A DNA stretch of 64,000 nt from Carex sylvatica (GCA_964058845.1 CAXKVR010000101.1:1-64000), one strand, 5' to 3'. Shown: positions 11,880 through 23,620, counted from the stretch's first letter. Notes: generated from the sequence alone by a model not told the origin. Numbers and translations: made by a program.

Positions 11880-13085
11880 CTGATTTTTTTATTAATATCC
11901 AAAAAAAATTTGAAATTTTAAAAAATAACCAGTTTAGCATCAGATTTTGAAAACTATCCAAACTGCAATTTTTTTTTGCAATTTCAAGATCTAAAACCGC
12001 AAAAAATATTTGCAGGTTTAAGGCCTAAAACCGCAAAAAAAAAATTGCGGGTTTACAATTTAAAAACAGTTTTTTTTAAATTAAAAAAAAAAATCTAAAG
12101 CCGCAAAAAAAATTTGCTGTTTTACAATTCAAAATCAGTTTTAAAAAAAAAAATTATTGCTGTTTTTTATTTTTTCGGCTTTTTTTTTATTTAAATAAAA
12201 ATATTGATAATTTATTTTTTTTATATTAAAATATTAGAAATATTTAATATATTTCTTTAAAAATAAATGAAATATTATATAATTTAATTTATTAGAAAGA
12301 CTGCTACAAATAATCCGGATCAACATTTTTCATGCCAGATTTTTTGCGGTTGTAAGGAAAATTAATATATTTCTTTATGTGTAATTGGAAAAAAATAAAT
12401 ATGCTTAGATTCTCAGTTATTGATCCCGGTTTAAAAGTCACTTCTAGGTAATACAGAAATTATTATCATCCTTCTAGTGCATTTAATTTATAAAAAAAAC
12501 AAAAATTTTAAATTATTTAATGATTGGTATTAAAAATAATTCTCAAAATAGATATAACTTTTTTATAAATTAAATGCACTAAAAGGATGACAATAATTTC
12601 TGTATTACCTAGAAGTGATTTTTAAACCGAGATCAATAACTGAGAATCTAAGCATATTTATTTTTTTCCAATAACACATAAAGAAATATATTAATTTTCT
12701 TTACAACCGCAAAAAATCCGGCATGAAAAATGTTGATTCGGATTATTTGTAGCAGTCTTTCTAATAAATTAAATTATATAGTATTTTATTTATTTTTAAA
12801 GAAATATATTAAATATTTCTAATATTTTAATATAAAAAATAAATAAATTATCAATATTTCTATTTAAATAAAAAAAAAGCTGAAAAAATAAAAAACAGCA
12901 ATAATTTTTTTTTTTTTTTAAACTGTTTTTAAATTGTAAAACCGCAAAATCCGTAAATATTTTTTGCGGTTTTAGGCCTTGAAACCGCAAAAATATTTTG
13001 CGGTTTGGGTAGTTTTCGAAATCTGATGCTAAACTGGTTATTTTTTAAAATTTCAATTTTTTTTAGATATTAATAAAAAAATCGG
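11880..13085. mobile_element. 1.2 kb foldback DNA transposon with long inverted arms
   Basis: The left arm (about 11880..12498) and right arm (about 12559..13085) are inverted copies of each other around a spacer of about 60 bp. The outer ends are CTGATTTTTTTATTAATATC and, read inwards from the right, CCGATTTTTTTATTAATATC. The flanks carry GACATTTT at 11872..11879 and 13086..13093. Deleting the element plus one repeat restores alignment to paralogue B around 22110..22130. There is no transposase, so it is non-autonomous. An 8-9-bp duplication with long terminal inverted repeats fits Mutator or hAT foldback elements. Internally it is rich in CCGCAAAAAA and its complement. Confidence 0.8.
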
Positions 13086-13550
13086 GACATTTTTGGCCAG
13101 ATGTCTGACACTGTTGGCATTGTCTTATGGCTGCCTGGTACGGTGGAGTATATGTCTGGTACAGTTGAGTTTTGTTTCCTTCTTGATGCTAACGTTCACA
13201 TCCTCGTAAGCTGGGTGTGCCTCTTCCTCTGATGGAAATGTACCGAGCCAAACACGGACCTCACGTACTGGGTCCCTGATCTCTGCCGCCCAGTTACCAG
13301 ATTCAATATTGCGGACGCCTTGGTACTTGCACAAAGGTTGGCGTTGCTGAGACGGGTTTTGAAATTCAGGATTTTGGTTTTGGTTTTGGTTTTGGCTTTG
13401 GCTGGGGATTGATTGAGGTGTCACAACTGTTATTGAGAACCTCTTGGGTTGGCATTTTTGCAAGGAATCCGAATTGGAGTCAGTATCAGATTCGGTTGCA
13501 TTGAGATCAATGCAGTGGATGTGAATAACTCTATCCTGCAGCAGCGTCAT

Positions 13551-14628
13551 TTTTCAAAATTTTCCTATTTGTGGTCTTTCTTCTTCCTAGTCTCCTCTTT
13601 GTGTATATCTTTTATTCGTAGCGTATGTCGAGTCTTATCACGTGATGAAGAAGAAGCAACACCTGATTATGTGATTACAGCAATGTCGACAAAAAATAAA
13701 GTTTTTATTACAAATTAGTACAGGTTTTGAGAAAAAACTAACCAAAATCGAAAATAAATCACTAGGGGATGATATATGAAAATAAATTGTCCTAAATTAT
13801 TATTTATTACCAATTGAGCTGGTTGGATGAACATTGTGTTAAAAACAACTAATTTATTGTGCATTCCGTTCTCATTGTTTTTTTTTTCTTTTATACTAAA
13901 ACCCGTAAGCCATTCTCATTGTTAACTATTTAGGGTTTGACTATAAATAAAAAATAGTTAATTCTATTATGTAGTAAAAATAGTGTACTCCAATACTAAA
14001 AATAATTATTGTGCATTTGCACAAATCAGAAAGACTAAAAAGGAGAAGCTTCTATTCTAGGGATTATTACATAAGAATATATATGTAACCCAAAAAAAAT
14101 AGACATGAATAGAAGATGTTACCAACTAATTTCTTTTGAGAATTTTTAATATATATATATATGAATATACGTAGGTGGTGCTTATGATAAAATTAACAAG
14201 TCAAAATAAAAAGGAGAAATTATCCTATATTATTTTTTTACTAGGAGAAGACTATCCTAAAAATAACACCTAAAAAGAGAGGAGACCCAAAAATTACTAC
14301 AAAATGAAAATAAATATATCAAAAGCTAATAAGGGAATGGCCATTTACTGTCAATTTAACTCTCAAATGTAACTCAATAAACATTCGACAAATAACAAGT
14401 CAGGAAAAAGAACAATAAATATAGCATCAAGTTAAAACATCAGATGCATATAAATTTATGTCAAAAGTAATTAAAAGTAGAATTAGAACTAAATAATTCT
14501 AGCAAAATTAGAAACTAACGAGAGGAATATAACAATGAAAACAGAAACTAAGAAAGCAACTACCCAATATCAAGTTATGTTGTTAATACATCTTAAATTA
14601 AAAGTAGAATCTCACATAAACCCTAACC
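13551..14628. other. upstream region of CRF-like copy A, no gene seen
   Basis: This A/T-rich stretch aligns with 22521..23490 of copy B (for example AGAGGAGACCC near 14280 and 22992). A short (AT)n run is at 14150..14162. No coding region is supported. Confidence 0.5.
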
Positions 14629-14742
14629 GAGAATATCTGATGCGCATTGAAACAAACTTTTAAGGTGTTCACCACTCGTTGCACAAACCCTGACGAAGGT
14701 AGTAGAAGAAGAATAACCAACCTTGATCAAATCGGAAGACAT
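14629..14742 (-). pseudogene. exon-like block, copy A, unknown product
   Basis: The minus strand begins ATG at 14742 and reads MSSDLIKVGYSSSTTF followed by VRVCATSGEHLKSLFQCASD, ending at a possible splice donor (CTCG then GTTAGG). The paralogous block at 23493..23620 starts with the same MSSDLIK and ends at a donor (GTGAGG) in the same place, so it looks like a conserved first coding exon. I do not recognise the protein. It might be the 5' exon of the CRF-like transcript or of a separate lost gene. Confidence 0.3.
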
Positions 14743-15000
14743 AATTCCCATTTGTAATAGCTCGAAAATTTCACGGAATAACTGAATCAGAGATACAATA
14801 GACATAATTAGATCATCAAGGACTGAATTGGGAGGAGATTTATGCAATATAGTTTTGGAATTATTTGATTTGTGTTACGAAAATGATACAAAATATATAT
14901 TTCTGAGGTTTATGTGCACTTATTTTCCTTGTTTCCCCTTTCTTGCGGTTGTATTTGAATTTGCTTGCCTCGCTTTTGATTTATTTAATAAAAGAATTAT

Positions 15001-16077
15001 GCGAATTATCTATTTTGATTGAGTCCGTTGGACACATCGTGGAGTTCCTTGGCCTCCAAATTGCTGACATGCTCAGTCTTTATTGCTATGCGTACCCGAT
15101 AACGTTCTCCTGAGACTGTTCTCATGTCTAGTAAATTATATGTTGCCAAATAAGTACGTAAAATATATTGAAATGTTTAGCTATTTTTGTACATGTTGGG
15201 TAAAACAAAAAGAACAATTGTTACTTCACGGCTAAGTTCGCAACAAAAGAGAAATTCTAAAAAATATCATAGAGTTACGAAAATTTTAAAATATACACAG
15301 TTCATATTTTACCAATTATACTTGTGGAAGTATATTCACAAGGATGAAAGAAAGTGTTGCAACGCTAAGCAGAGTAGACAGTGCTCTTGAAGAGTGCATT
15401 CTTTTGGCGGGAAAATAAATCCTCTGCCCCTCAAAATTTTCTTTAGACCAGTACCCATTGAGTTGGCTTCTCCAATAATCGAATTGAATCCAAATCAAAT
15501 GAGGTCAATTAAATCTGACCATTTCCTTTTATTTATTTATTTTTGAGAAAAACTTGGTAGAAGTTACCAAGTGAACCATTTCCTTTTATGAAACAGAGAT
15601 AGTGGTGAGGCTGGGGATTGAGTGTCTACTGCCAAACCAGTGCATGGTCAGTCCGGTTTGCGGCACTGCCGCACTGCCCAATCTGACTATGCCCGATTCA
15701 AACGTTATTGTTGTTCTGTTGATAAATTTAACTTTTCAATAGACATTTGATATATGTACCTTTGCTATTTGGCTACGCAGCTTATATTATTTTCGATTCC
15801 TTCGAAAACACAAGATTGTTTTGAATCAAGGACTTATTTACTATCATCATAAACATCAATTCAATGATGTACATAATTTGATTCTTGGCATATTGTGATA
15901 TCGTCACAATCTGTTCATTGCACAGTACACATTTTTTATAAATGTTATCAGAATTTTGTTGGTCATTGCATATTAGTTAATCTCAAGGAGGCTCGAGAGT
16001 TAAATTAGAACAAAAAAAAATGGTGGGATAGAACAGATATAACTTAATTAAATGTAAACAGTTGGTTAGTATGTAAT
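15001..16077. other. spacer between copy A and copia 2, no gene seen
   Basis: A/T-rich with no supported coding region. A 15-base direct repeat ACCATTTCCTTTTAT brackets a short stretch with a small hairpin (CTTGGTAGAAGTTACCAAG) at about 15519..15590. Confidence 0.5.
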
Positions 16078-16424
16078 TGTCAAGAATAATAATAGAACTG
16101 TCAAAAATAATAAAACAACTCAAGAACACAAAACTCCCATGAATCTCCCTTCCCTCCCTTATTTTTATTTTTTTTCTTTCTTAATTGAATTACACAGCTC
16201 TTATATGTCTATTTATCAATTCAAAAATATTTTGTATATCATGCTAAACATGGAAACCATTCTTTAGAATTAATGACAAATAATCAAATATTATCTATCG
16301 CCTATTTCATTAGATATGATTGATATCCTTTAATTTCTTCTTTCTTTCTTTTGAGTAGATATAGATCTTCTAGAGGATTCAGCTTGATCCCCAAGTTATG
16401 CTGGAACCGAGTGTTATCTTAACA
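16078..16424 (-). repeat. 3' LTR of copia 2
   Basis: 347 bp; in plus orientation TGTCAAGAATAATAATAG to ATCTTAACA. It is paired with 20481..20827. The minus-strand purine tract GAGGGGGAG abuts it at 16425..16433. Confidence 0.93.
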
Positions 16425-16431
16425 CTCCCCC

Positions 16432-19400
16432 TCACGAGGATACGTAAATGTCTACCATTCTGATCTTCTCCAACATTTCTTCAAACAATTTAGTCGCTAC
16501 CGCCTTAGTTAAAACATCGGCCACCTGTTCTGTTGATCCAACAAAGGGAAGAGAAATAATGTGAGAATTAAGTTTTTCTTTAATAAAGTGTCTGTCTACC
16601 TCTATATGTTTTGTCATGTCATGTTGCACTGAATTATGTGAAATGTCAATTGTAGCCTTATTGTCACAATACAACTTCATCTCATTTTTTCGTTCCCAGT
16701 TCTAATTCATTGATCATTTTTCGTAGCCATAATAGTTCGCAAATCTCTTTCATCGTGCCTCTAAATTCGACTTCAGCACTAGATAAGGCGACCACATTTT
16801 GTTTCTTACTTCTCCATATTATCAAGTTTCCCCCAACGAAAGTAAAGTAATCCGATGTTGATTTTCTATCCATGATATTTTCTGCCCAATCTACATCTGT
16901 ATATTATTCAATCTTTGTATGTCCATTCTTCTCAAATTTGATTCCTTTGCCGGGTGTCCCCTTTAAATATCGTAAGATACGTGTGACAGCTCCCATGTGA
17001 TCTTCACTTGGATTATGCATAAATTGACTTACTACTCCCACTACATAAGCTATGTCAGATCTAGTATGTGACATATATATTAATTTTCCAACTAATCTTT
17101 GGTATTTTTCTTTGTTCGTAGGACATTGCTCAGGACAAATCTCAAACTTCACATTTTGTTCCATTAGGGTACTAACTGGTTTACAATCTAACATTCCAAT
17201 TTCAGCCAAGAGATCAAGAACATATTTTCTTTGAGAGAGAAATATACCTTTTTTTTATCGTGATACTTCAATCCCTAGAAAGTATTTTAGACCTCCCAAA
17301 TTTTTCATATCAATTTTTTTCAACAGCTTCATTTGAAGTTTCTCAATTTCAACTTTGTCATCGTCTGTTATAATCATATCATCTACATAGATAATAAGAA
17401 TTGCAATTTTACCTTCAGTCCTTTTAAAGAACATGGTGTGATCAGAATCTCCTTGATTGTGCCCATAGTTTTTCATAGCCTTGCAAAACCTCCCGAACCA
17501 TGCTCTTGGTGACTGTTTTAAGCCATACAATGCATTTTCTAATTTACACACTTTGTTTTTCGATCCAATATGGTTGTAACCGGGAGGCAGCTCCATGTAA
17601 ATTTCTTCTTCCAAGTCTCCATGAAAAAATGCATTTTTGACATCAAATTGATATAATGGCCAGTCAAAGTTAGCTGTAAGAGATAATAAAACTCGAACCG
17701 AATTTAATTTTGCAACCGGAGAAAATGTTTCCTGGAAGTCAACCCCATAGGTTTGTGTATACCCTTTTACCACTAGCCTAGCTTTATATCTTTCAACTTT
17801 TTCCTCTGCATTATACTTGATTGTATACACCCATTTACAACCAACTGTTCTTTTTCCTGGTGGTAAATCAACTATTTTCCATGTACAATTTTTTTCTAAG
17901 GCTTCTATTTCTTTAGTCATTGCTCTAGTCCATTCTTTACTTTTAAGGGCATCCTCAACTTTTTTGGGTATGGCGATAGAAGATAGTTGATCTGCAAAAT
18001 TCTTTAATGGTTGTGGCAATTTTTCAATTGAGGTGCAGTTTGCAATTAGATATGTTATTTCTTTACTCGTCCCATCTTCCGGAATGTATCTTTTTGGTGG
18101 TTTGCTACGATTAAAACGTACAGGATATCTAGGCTGGGTTTCAGAAGAACATACCTTGTTGTTATCTTCTCGTGGTATTGCCTCAATAAGATCTATCCAT
18201 GACTTAATTCCATTTGGTGAATGACCCAACTGATATGTTTCTGCTGGATTTTGTTGCTCATAACCTTCATCATTTTTCGAACCCGAGTCAACTGCTGCTG
18301 GACCCGGGTTATTTGCTAGATCTGTACCTGAATCAGCTGCTGCTGGACCCGAATCAACTATTGGGCCTATACCCGAATCCACTGCTGCTGGACCCGAATC
18401 AGCTGCTGGGCCTGGACCTAAATCAGCTACTAGTGGATCGAATAAAAAAGTTAGATCAAAGACCGGTTCATTATAATTGTTGCCCTCCTGAATTGGATCT
18501 TGAATTTTGTTAAAAAAAAATGACTCATTTTCTAAAAAGGTAACATCCATGGTAGTATAAAATTTTCTAGTACCTAAATTATAGCATTTATAACATTTCT
18601 GATTTGCTCTCATTCTTAGAAAAATACATTTTACAGCCCTAGGTTCTAACTTTGTGCGAAATGGTTTTTTTATATGGATATAAGCAACACACCCAAATAT
18701 TTTTGGAGACAAATTTAAGACAGATGGTATGGTCACATGAGATGATAGGACTTGGCTGGGACTTTTATAATCATTTGCACTTGTGGGTGTACAATTTGAG
18801 AGGTATACAGCAAATGAAAGGACACTATCCCAAAACATATGAGGTACTTTATTTTCAAGTAGTAGTGATCGGGTCATTTCAAGAAGATGTCTGTTTTTTC
18901 GTTCGACAATGCCGTTTTGTTGAGGTGTTCCTACACATGTTGTCTCATGAATAATCTCATTTTCTCTAAAAAAAATTTGTACCCTATGGTTCAAGTATTA
19001 TGTCCCATTATCGCTCCTTATGGTTTTTATTTCTTTTTCAAATTGAGTCTTTACCAATTTATGGAAATCTTAAATAACTTTAGAAACCTCATCTTTTGTT
19101 TTAAGTAAATAGAGCCAAGTCATTCTGGAGCAATCATCAATAAAGGAAACATATCATCTACAACCAGATTTGGAAATTATAGAATATGGTCCCCATACAT
19201 CTGTATGTATCAAATCAAAAGAATTCTTACATTTATTTTGACTACTATAATAAGTTGTTCTATGACTCTTAGATTGGATACCAGTTTCATAAACAAAATC
19301 TTTAGGATCTAAATGCAAAAATAAATCGGGTAAAAGCTTTTTTATGTATCCAAAAGACGGGTGACCTAGTCTTTTATGCCATGCCCAAATTTTATTCTTA

Positions 19401-20288
19401 GTAGATATATGATCTCCCCTTACTATATAATTGCTACCAGTTTTGACTTCATCTAAGTAATATAGCCCATCCCGTCTAGTACCATGGCCAATGATCATTT
19501 TCGTGAGAATATCCTGGGTTACACAGTGGTCAGGGAACATAAGCACAACACAATTTTGATCATTTGTAAGTTGGCTAATAGATATCAGTTTTGTTGTAAG
19601 GAAAGGAACCACAAGTGTATTTTTCAACCTTATTTGATTTGATAATACAATTTCTCCTGCACCTTCTACAGGATAAACTTCCCCATTTGCATTAATGATT
19701 CCAGTTTTATGTGAAGTGCACATGATTTCTAATTCAGTTTGTTCATGTGTCATGTGTCATGTGGTCGGTTGCACTTGAGTCAATAACCCAACCTTCATTT
19801 TTCCTGTTTTTGCTCAAATTTGAGATACCCATGCTAGTTTTGAAAATATAATTTTTACCTTCACACTGATCTTCTCCTTTTGTTTGTGACTCAGTTCTGA
19901 CTGCTACCTGCTGGCCAGATTGGTTCAATCCTGGCTGCTGCCTTGGCTCTGGTTCAGATCCAGCTGCTGCTCCTTTTACAAATGTCGATTGTTGTTTGCT
20001 GGTCACCAGACTGCCTGCAGCCACAGTTGTTGCTGCTACACCTTTTCCTTCCTCCTCATACTTCTTCTTCTTGTCACTTTTCCACCAATCCGGGTAGCCT
20101 ACCACTTCAAAGCATTGCTTCTTTGTGTGCCGATTTTTGTCACAGTTCGTGCACCTTAGTTTTGTGCTATCAAATTTTACATCAATAGAACTTGAATGAA
20201 TTATACCCTCGGTCATGGCAGTAGGTTGAGGTATGATTTGTGTCGCCGGTTGAGGATTATTTATGACAGCAGTTTGCATAGCTGTCAT
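16432..20288 (-). pseudogene. copia 2 gag C-terminus and pol, frameshifted
   Basis: From right to left: zinc knuckle (CTNCDKNRHTKKQC, near 20140), protease (GWVIDSSATDHM near 19790, with Ser replacing the active-site Gly), pre-integrase block (AWHKRLGHPSF near 19380), then a 579-residue open stretch (18994..17255) with the integrase end (TPQQNGIVERKNRHL) and most of reverse transcriptase ([43 protein letters not shown]). RT and RNase H continue in broken pieces at 17209..16904, 16873..16682 and 16680..16432 (KLYCDNKATID, QVADVLTKAV). A tandem repeat of about 30 bp encoding Pro-Ala-Ala-Asp-Ser-Gly units lies at 18260..18430. The frame breaks and substituted protease site make it non-functional. 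Confidence 0.92.
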
Positions 20289-20468
20289 TTAAGTCATCAT
20301 TCTCGTCATCTGCTCAATCAGTGCAGCAATGGTGGTCGATTCTTAGGATTCGGCTTCTAACATTGTTCTATCAAGTATGGATCGCTCCTTAGAGCAGTAT
20401 AGTACAAGAAATTGAAGTTAAAGACAAGAAGGGCAACAATTTCTCTAGCTATACCACCAGGCAACCAC

Positions 20469-20480
20469 GCTCTGATACCA
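20469..20480 (-). other. primer-binding site (initiator Met tRNA) of copia 2
   Basis: The minus strand reads TGGTATCAGAGC immediately inside the 5' LTR, complementary to the initiator methionine tRNA 3' end. Confidence 0.9.
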
Positions 20481-20827
20481 TGTCAAGAATAATAATAGAA
20501 TTGTCAAAAATAATAAAACAACTCAAGAACACAAGACTCCCATGAATCTCCCTTCCCTCCCTTATTTTTATTTCTTTTCTTTCTTAATTGAATTACATAG
20601 CTCTTACATGCCTATTTATCAATTTAAAAATATTTTGTATATCATGCTAAATATGAAAACCAGTCCTTAGAATTAATGACAAATAATCAAATATTATCTA
20701 TTGCCGATTTCATTAGATATGATTAATATCCTTCAATTTCTTCTTTCTTTCTTTTGAGTAAATATAGATCTTCTAGAGAATTTGGCTTAATTTCCAAGTT
20801 ATGTTGGAACCGAGTGTAATCTTATCA
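20481..20827 (-). repeat. 5' LTR of copia 2
   Basis: 347 bp, the same length as 16078..16424, bounded on the right by the target-site duplication GTAAT. Confidence 0.93.
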
Positions 20828-20832
20828 GTAAT

Positions 20833-21479
20833 TGTGTTACAAATCACCTATTTGTTGCACTTGCCATCGACAAGTCGGGTACATGCTAAAGTCAGATTAC
20901 ATTTATGTTTATACTTGTGTAAAGTAAAATTACTAATGCAGGTCATATAAAAGTGATATATACCATGCTGAATGGAATGGAACAGGTAAATAACAATTTG
21001 GTTGGACTCTTTATGCACAAACACAACTTATTTTGAACCTAATTTAGTTATGTAAACTCAAATTACTAATGCAGTTCCCAATTTCTCCTATTAGATAAAA
21101 TCCGACTTACACCTGCTTGGCTTCAATTATGAAATAACTGATTGCTGAGACAAATACCGAAAATTTGATCAAGTTGTAAGTATAAAGATAGTCATGTCAG
21201 TATCAGTCATGAATTACTCAAATACAATAAAATAATAAAACAAAAATAAAAGATCCAAAAAATCCCAATCATAATATCTCAATCCTAATTTAATAATACA
21301 TTAACATTGTTTGAGAACGTGAGCTTAACTTAGGAAATAGTCATGTCGCAAGATGACACAACTAGTTCACAAGTAAAAACAGACACTGACAGTGACATCC
21401 CATCCCTACTCCCTATTGATCTAACAAAGGAAGCTAAACTAAAGAACTCTCTACATGAAATTCCTAGTAACTATCCAGT
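20833..21479. other. left flank of duplicated copy B, no gene seen
   Basis: From about 21050 the sequence matches the left flank of copy A (5700..5926 joined to 10276..10640), with copia 1 missing. This shows the copia insertion is specific to copy A. No coding region is supported. Confidence 0.6.
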
Positions 21480-22520
21480 TAACAAAATCAACCCAATTTG
21501 AATTTCCAGCCCACGTAGACAGATGGTCAGCCTGAACCAGGTCATTGTCAGAATCAAAATTCAAAATCACCAGTCTTGAGATCGACATCTGTTAATGCCT
21601 CCAAAAACTCCTCCAAAAATCCTGGTGGCCTGGCACTGGTGTTATGGACTGGTGAGGTGGACCTAGTTCTGATGTCAGCTCCTGATGTGGGATTATCTGA
21701 AGGAATATCATTCCCCCTTCTTAGTCCTTTTCCTCTTTTTGACCGGGGGAGAAACCACTGCAGTAGTCACTTCCTTCTCTGCCTTCTCTTCTCCCTTCTT
21801 TATCTGAATAGCGGCTGCACCTCTTCTCTCCTCTCCATTCTGGTACAGTTCAGCCTTCTTCCCTTGAGAAATCTGTCCCTCTTTGTTCTTGATGCGAACC
21901 TGTGCAGCCTGGTAAGCCTGGTGTGCCTCTTCCTCTAATGGAAAGGTACCGAGCCAGACACAGACCCCACGGTCCCAGATCTGGGCAGCCCATTTGCCAG
22001 ATTCCCTTAAGGTGACCCCCTTGTACTTGCTCGAATTTTGTTTTTTCTTTTCGTTTTGGTTTTGGTTTTGGATGGGGATTGACTGAGGATTCACCCCACC
22101 ATTTGCCTTCTGACACGATTGACACTGTTGGCCGACTATCTGAGACAGCTGGCATTGTGTTATTGCTGCCTCTTGATTGATGCGGGTCTTTTCCTTCTCG
22201 ATGCAATCGTATGCAGCCTAGTAAGCCTGGTGTGCCTCTTCCTCTGATAAGAAGACACCGAGCCAGACACATTGCCTACGTATCGGGTCCCTAATCTGTG
22301 CGCCCCATTTGCCGGATTTCCTTAAGGTGACCCCTTTGTACTTGCTCGAATTTTGATTTTGGTTTTGGCTTTGGTTGGGGATTGATTGGGATATCACAAT
22401 TGTTTTTGAGAACCTCTTGTGCTGGCTTCTTTCAAAGGAATCCAAATTGAAGTCAGTATAAGAATCGGTTGCATCGGGATCGGTGAAGTAGATGTGAATA
22501 GTTCTATCCTGCGGTTCCAT
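21480..22520 (-). pseudogene. CRF-like AP2/ERF gene, copy B, two AP2 domains, one nonsense codon
   Basis: The ATG at 22520 opens a frame with a CRF-like N-terminal motif (RTIHIYFTDPDATDSYTD), a Gln-Asn-rich linker and a first AP2/ERF domain (KYKGVTLRKSGKWGAQIRDP, CVWLGVFLSEEEAHQAY). It is broken by a TAG at 22218..22220. The same frame continues without another stop to 21708 through a second AP2 domain (KYKGVTLRESGKWAAQIWD, CVWLGTFPLEEEAHQAYQAA). The repeat unit includes the Gln-Asn linker, so it is an internal duplication. At the stop position the second repeat has CAG, so the stop is a single CAG-to-TAG change. Near 21720 a one-base shift in a G/A run separates the C-terminal block (TSPVHNTSA, at about 21640) from the frame. 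AP2 domains bind GCC-box-like DNA in the nucleus. The product may be a short single-domain protein, or the gene may be dead. Confidence 0.75.
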
Positions 22521-23488
22521 TTTTTCAATTTTCCCTATTTCTGGTCTTTCTTTTCCTAGTCTCCTTTTTGTGTAGATCTTTTTTTATCTGTAGTGTATGT
22601 CGAGTCTGATTACGTGATGAAGAGAAAGCACCACCTGCTTATGTGAATGCAGCAATGTGGACAAAAAAAAGGTTTTTATTACAAATTAGTGCAGGTTTTG
22701 AGAAGGAACCAACTAAAATCAATGAATACATGAAAATAAAATGTACTTAATTGACGATTGAGTTCGCTGATTGAATATTAAGCTAAGCACAACTGTTGAC
22801 TACATCGGGTTTGCCTATGGAAAATAGTTATCTCCTATCTAGTCAAAACAATTATGCTAAAAACACCTTCTTTTGCGAAGTTTGAATATATATGAAAATA
22901 TGTAGGTGTTGCTGATGATATCATTATCAAGTCAAAACCATTATGAGAAATTATCCCATAGAATCTACTTAGACTAACACCTACAAAAGAGAGGAGACCC
23001 TAAATTTACTACAAAAAGGAAATAAATTTCATCATAGTAAGCCAATAAGGTAATAGCCACTTAGGCAATTACTGTCAAGTGTAACTCAATTAATATTGTA
23101 CAAAGTAATAAGTCAGGAAAAAGAACAATGAAATAAATCAAATAAAGTCAAAACATGAGTTGCATATTATAATTTCTGTCAAAAGTAACGAAAACAAAAT
23201 TTTAAGAAAACTAAACTAAAAACTATTGAATTCTAGCAATATAATAAACTTACGAGGAATCTAACAATTAAAAGTTTAAAACAGAAACTAAGCAAAACAT
23301 CAATTGCAGCATGCAGCTCAAGATAGGGGAAATATTCTTATGTACCAAGAAAATAAAGAAAGCAACAACTACACAATATCAAGTTATGGGGAAAATTGGG
23401 ATCCTGGCAAAATCAAATATAATATCTGAGCTGAAAATTATGTCTGGTGAATGCATCTTAAATTAAAATAAGAACCTCAAATAAACCC
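22521..23488. other. upstream region of CRF-like copy B, no gene seen
   Basis: A/T-rich, aligned with 13551..14628 of copy A. If 23493..23620 is a first exon of the same transcript, this would be its intron. No other feature is supported. Confidence 0.4.
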
Positions 23489-23492
23489 TCAC

Positions 23493-23620
23493 CAATAATA
23501 TCTGATGTGTGTCGAAATAAACTTCGCGGTCTTCACCAGTCGTTGCAAAAACCCTAACGAAGAAGAAGTAGAAGTAGTAGAAGAAGAAGAAGATTCCATC
23601 TTGATCAGATCGGAAGACAT
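23493..23620 (-). pseudogene. exon-like block, copy B, unknown product
   Basis: The minus strand begins MSSDLIKMESSSSS, followed after a frame change by VRVFATTGEDREVYFDTHQ, and ends at TTATTG then GTGAGG, a possible donor. A (GAA)n tract encoding Ser/Thr differs in length from copy A and causes the frame change. Conserved position and start with 14629..14742 suggest a former coding exon. I do not recognise it. Confidence 0.3.

Larger units (their letters stand above)
10650..13550 (-). pseudogene. CRF-like AP2/ERF transcription factor, copy A, split by two TEs
   Basis: The N-terminal part is open from the ATG at 13550 to 13125. It has a cytokinin-response-factor-like N-terminal motif (RVIHIHCIDLNATESDTD), a Gln-Asn-rich linker, and one AP2/ERF DNA-binding domain at about residues 73-125 (KYQGVRNIESGNWAAEIRD, then VRVWLGTFPSEEEAHPAY). 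The coding sequence then meets a stop (13123..13125), a 1206-bp foldback element (11880..13085) and a solo LTR (11070..11861). The acidic C-terminal part resumes at 11057..10650 (TSPVHNTSAS, DVDSENDLIQVDHLSTWAG). It lacks the second AP2 domain found in copy B. It can no longer encode a whole factor; a short AP2-only protein from the first part is conceivable. Confidence 0.75.
5700..15000. repeat. tandem duplication, copy A (expanded by TE insertions)
   Basis: The flanks, the CRF-like gene and its upstream region correspond in order to 21050..23960. Examples: CCCAATTTCTCATATTAGA near 5718 versus 21076; CTATTGATCTAACAAAGGAA near 10496 versus 21414; the AP2 gene at 10650..13550 versus 21480..22520; the exon-like block at 14629..14742 versus 23493..23620. 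Copy A is longer because a copia element (4349 bp), a solo LTR (about 790 bp) and a foldback element (1206 bp) landed in it. Copies differ at many bases, so the duplication is old. Confidence 0.75.
16078..20827 (-). mobile_element. Ty1/copia retrotransposon 2, perfect TSD, gag deleted
   Basis: A 4750-bp element on the minus strand with 347-bp LTRs at both ends and a perfect 5-bp target-site duplication GTAAT (16073..16077 and 20828..20832). The primer-binding site and purine tract are in place. By hand count the LTRs differ at about 25 of 347 positions, mostly C/T or G/A transitions. The capsid part of gag is almost wholly absent: only about 180 bp separate the primer-binding site from the first open stretch, so the copy depended on helper proteins or decayed by internal deletion. 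Confidence 0.93.

Noticed and set aside
18214..18513. Leu/Asp/Pro repeat frame on the plus strand
   Set aside because: It is the antisense of the Pro-Ala-Ala-Asp-Ser-Gly repeat in copia 2 pol.
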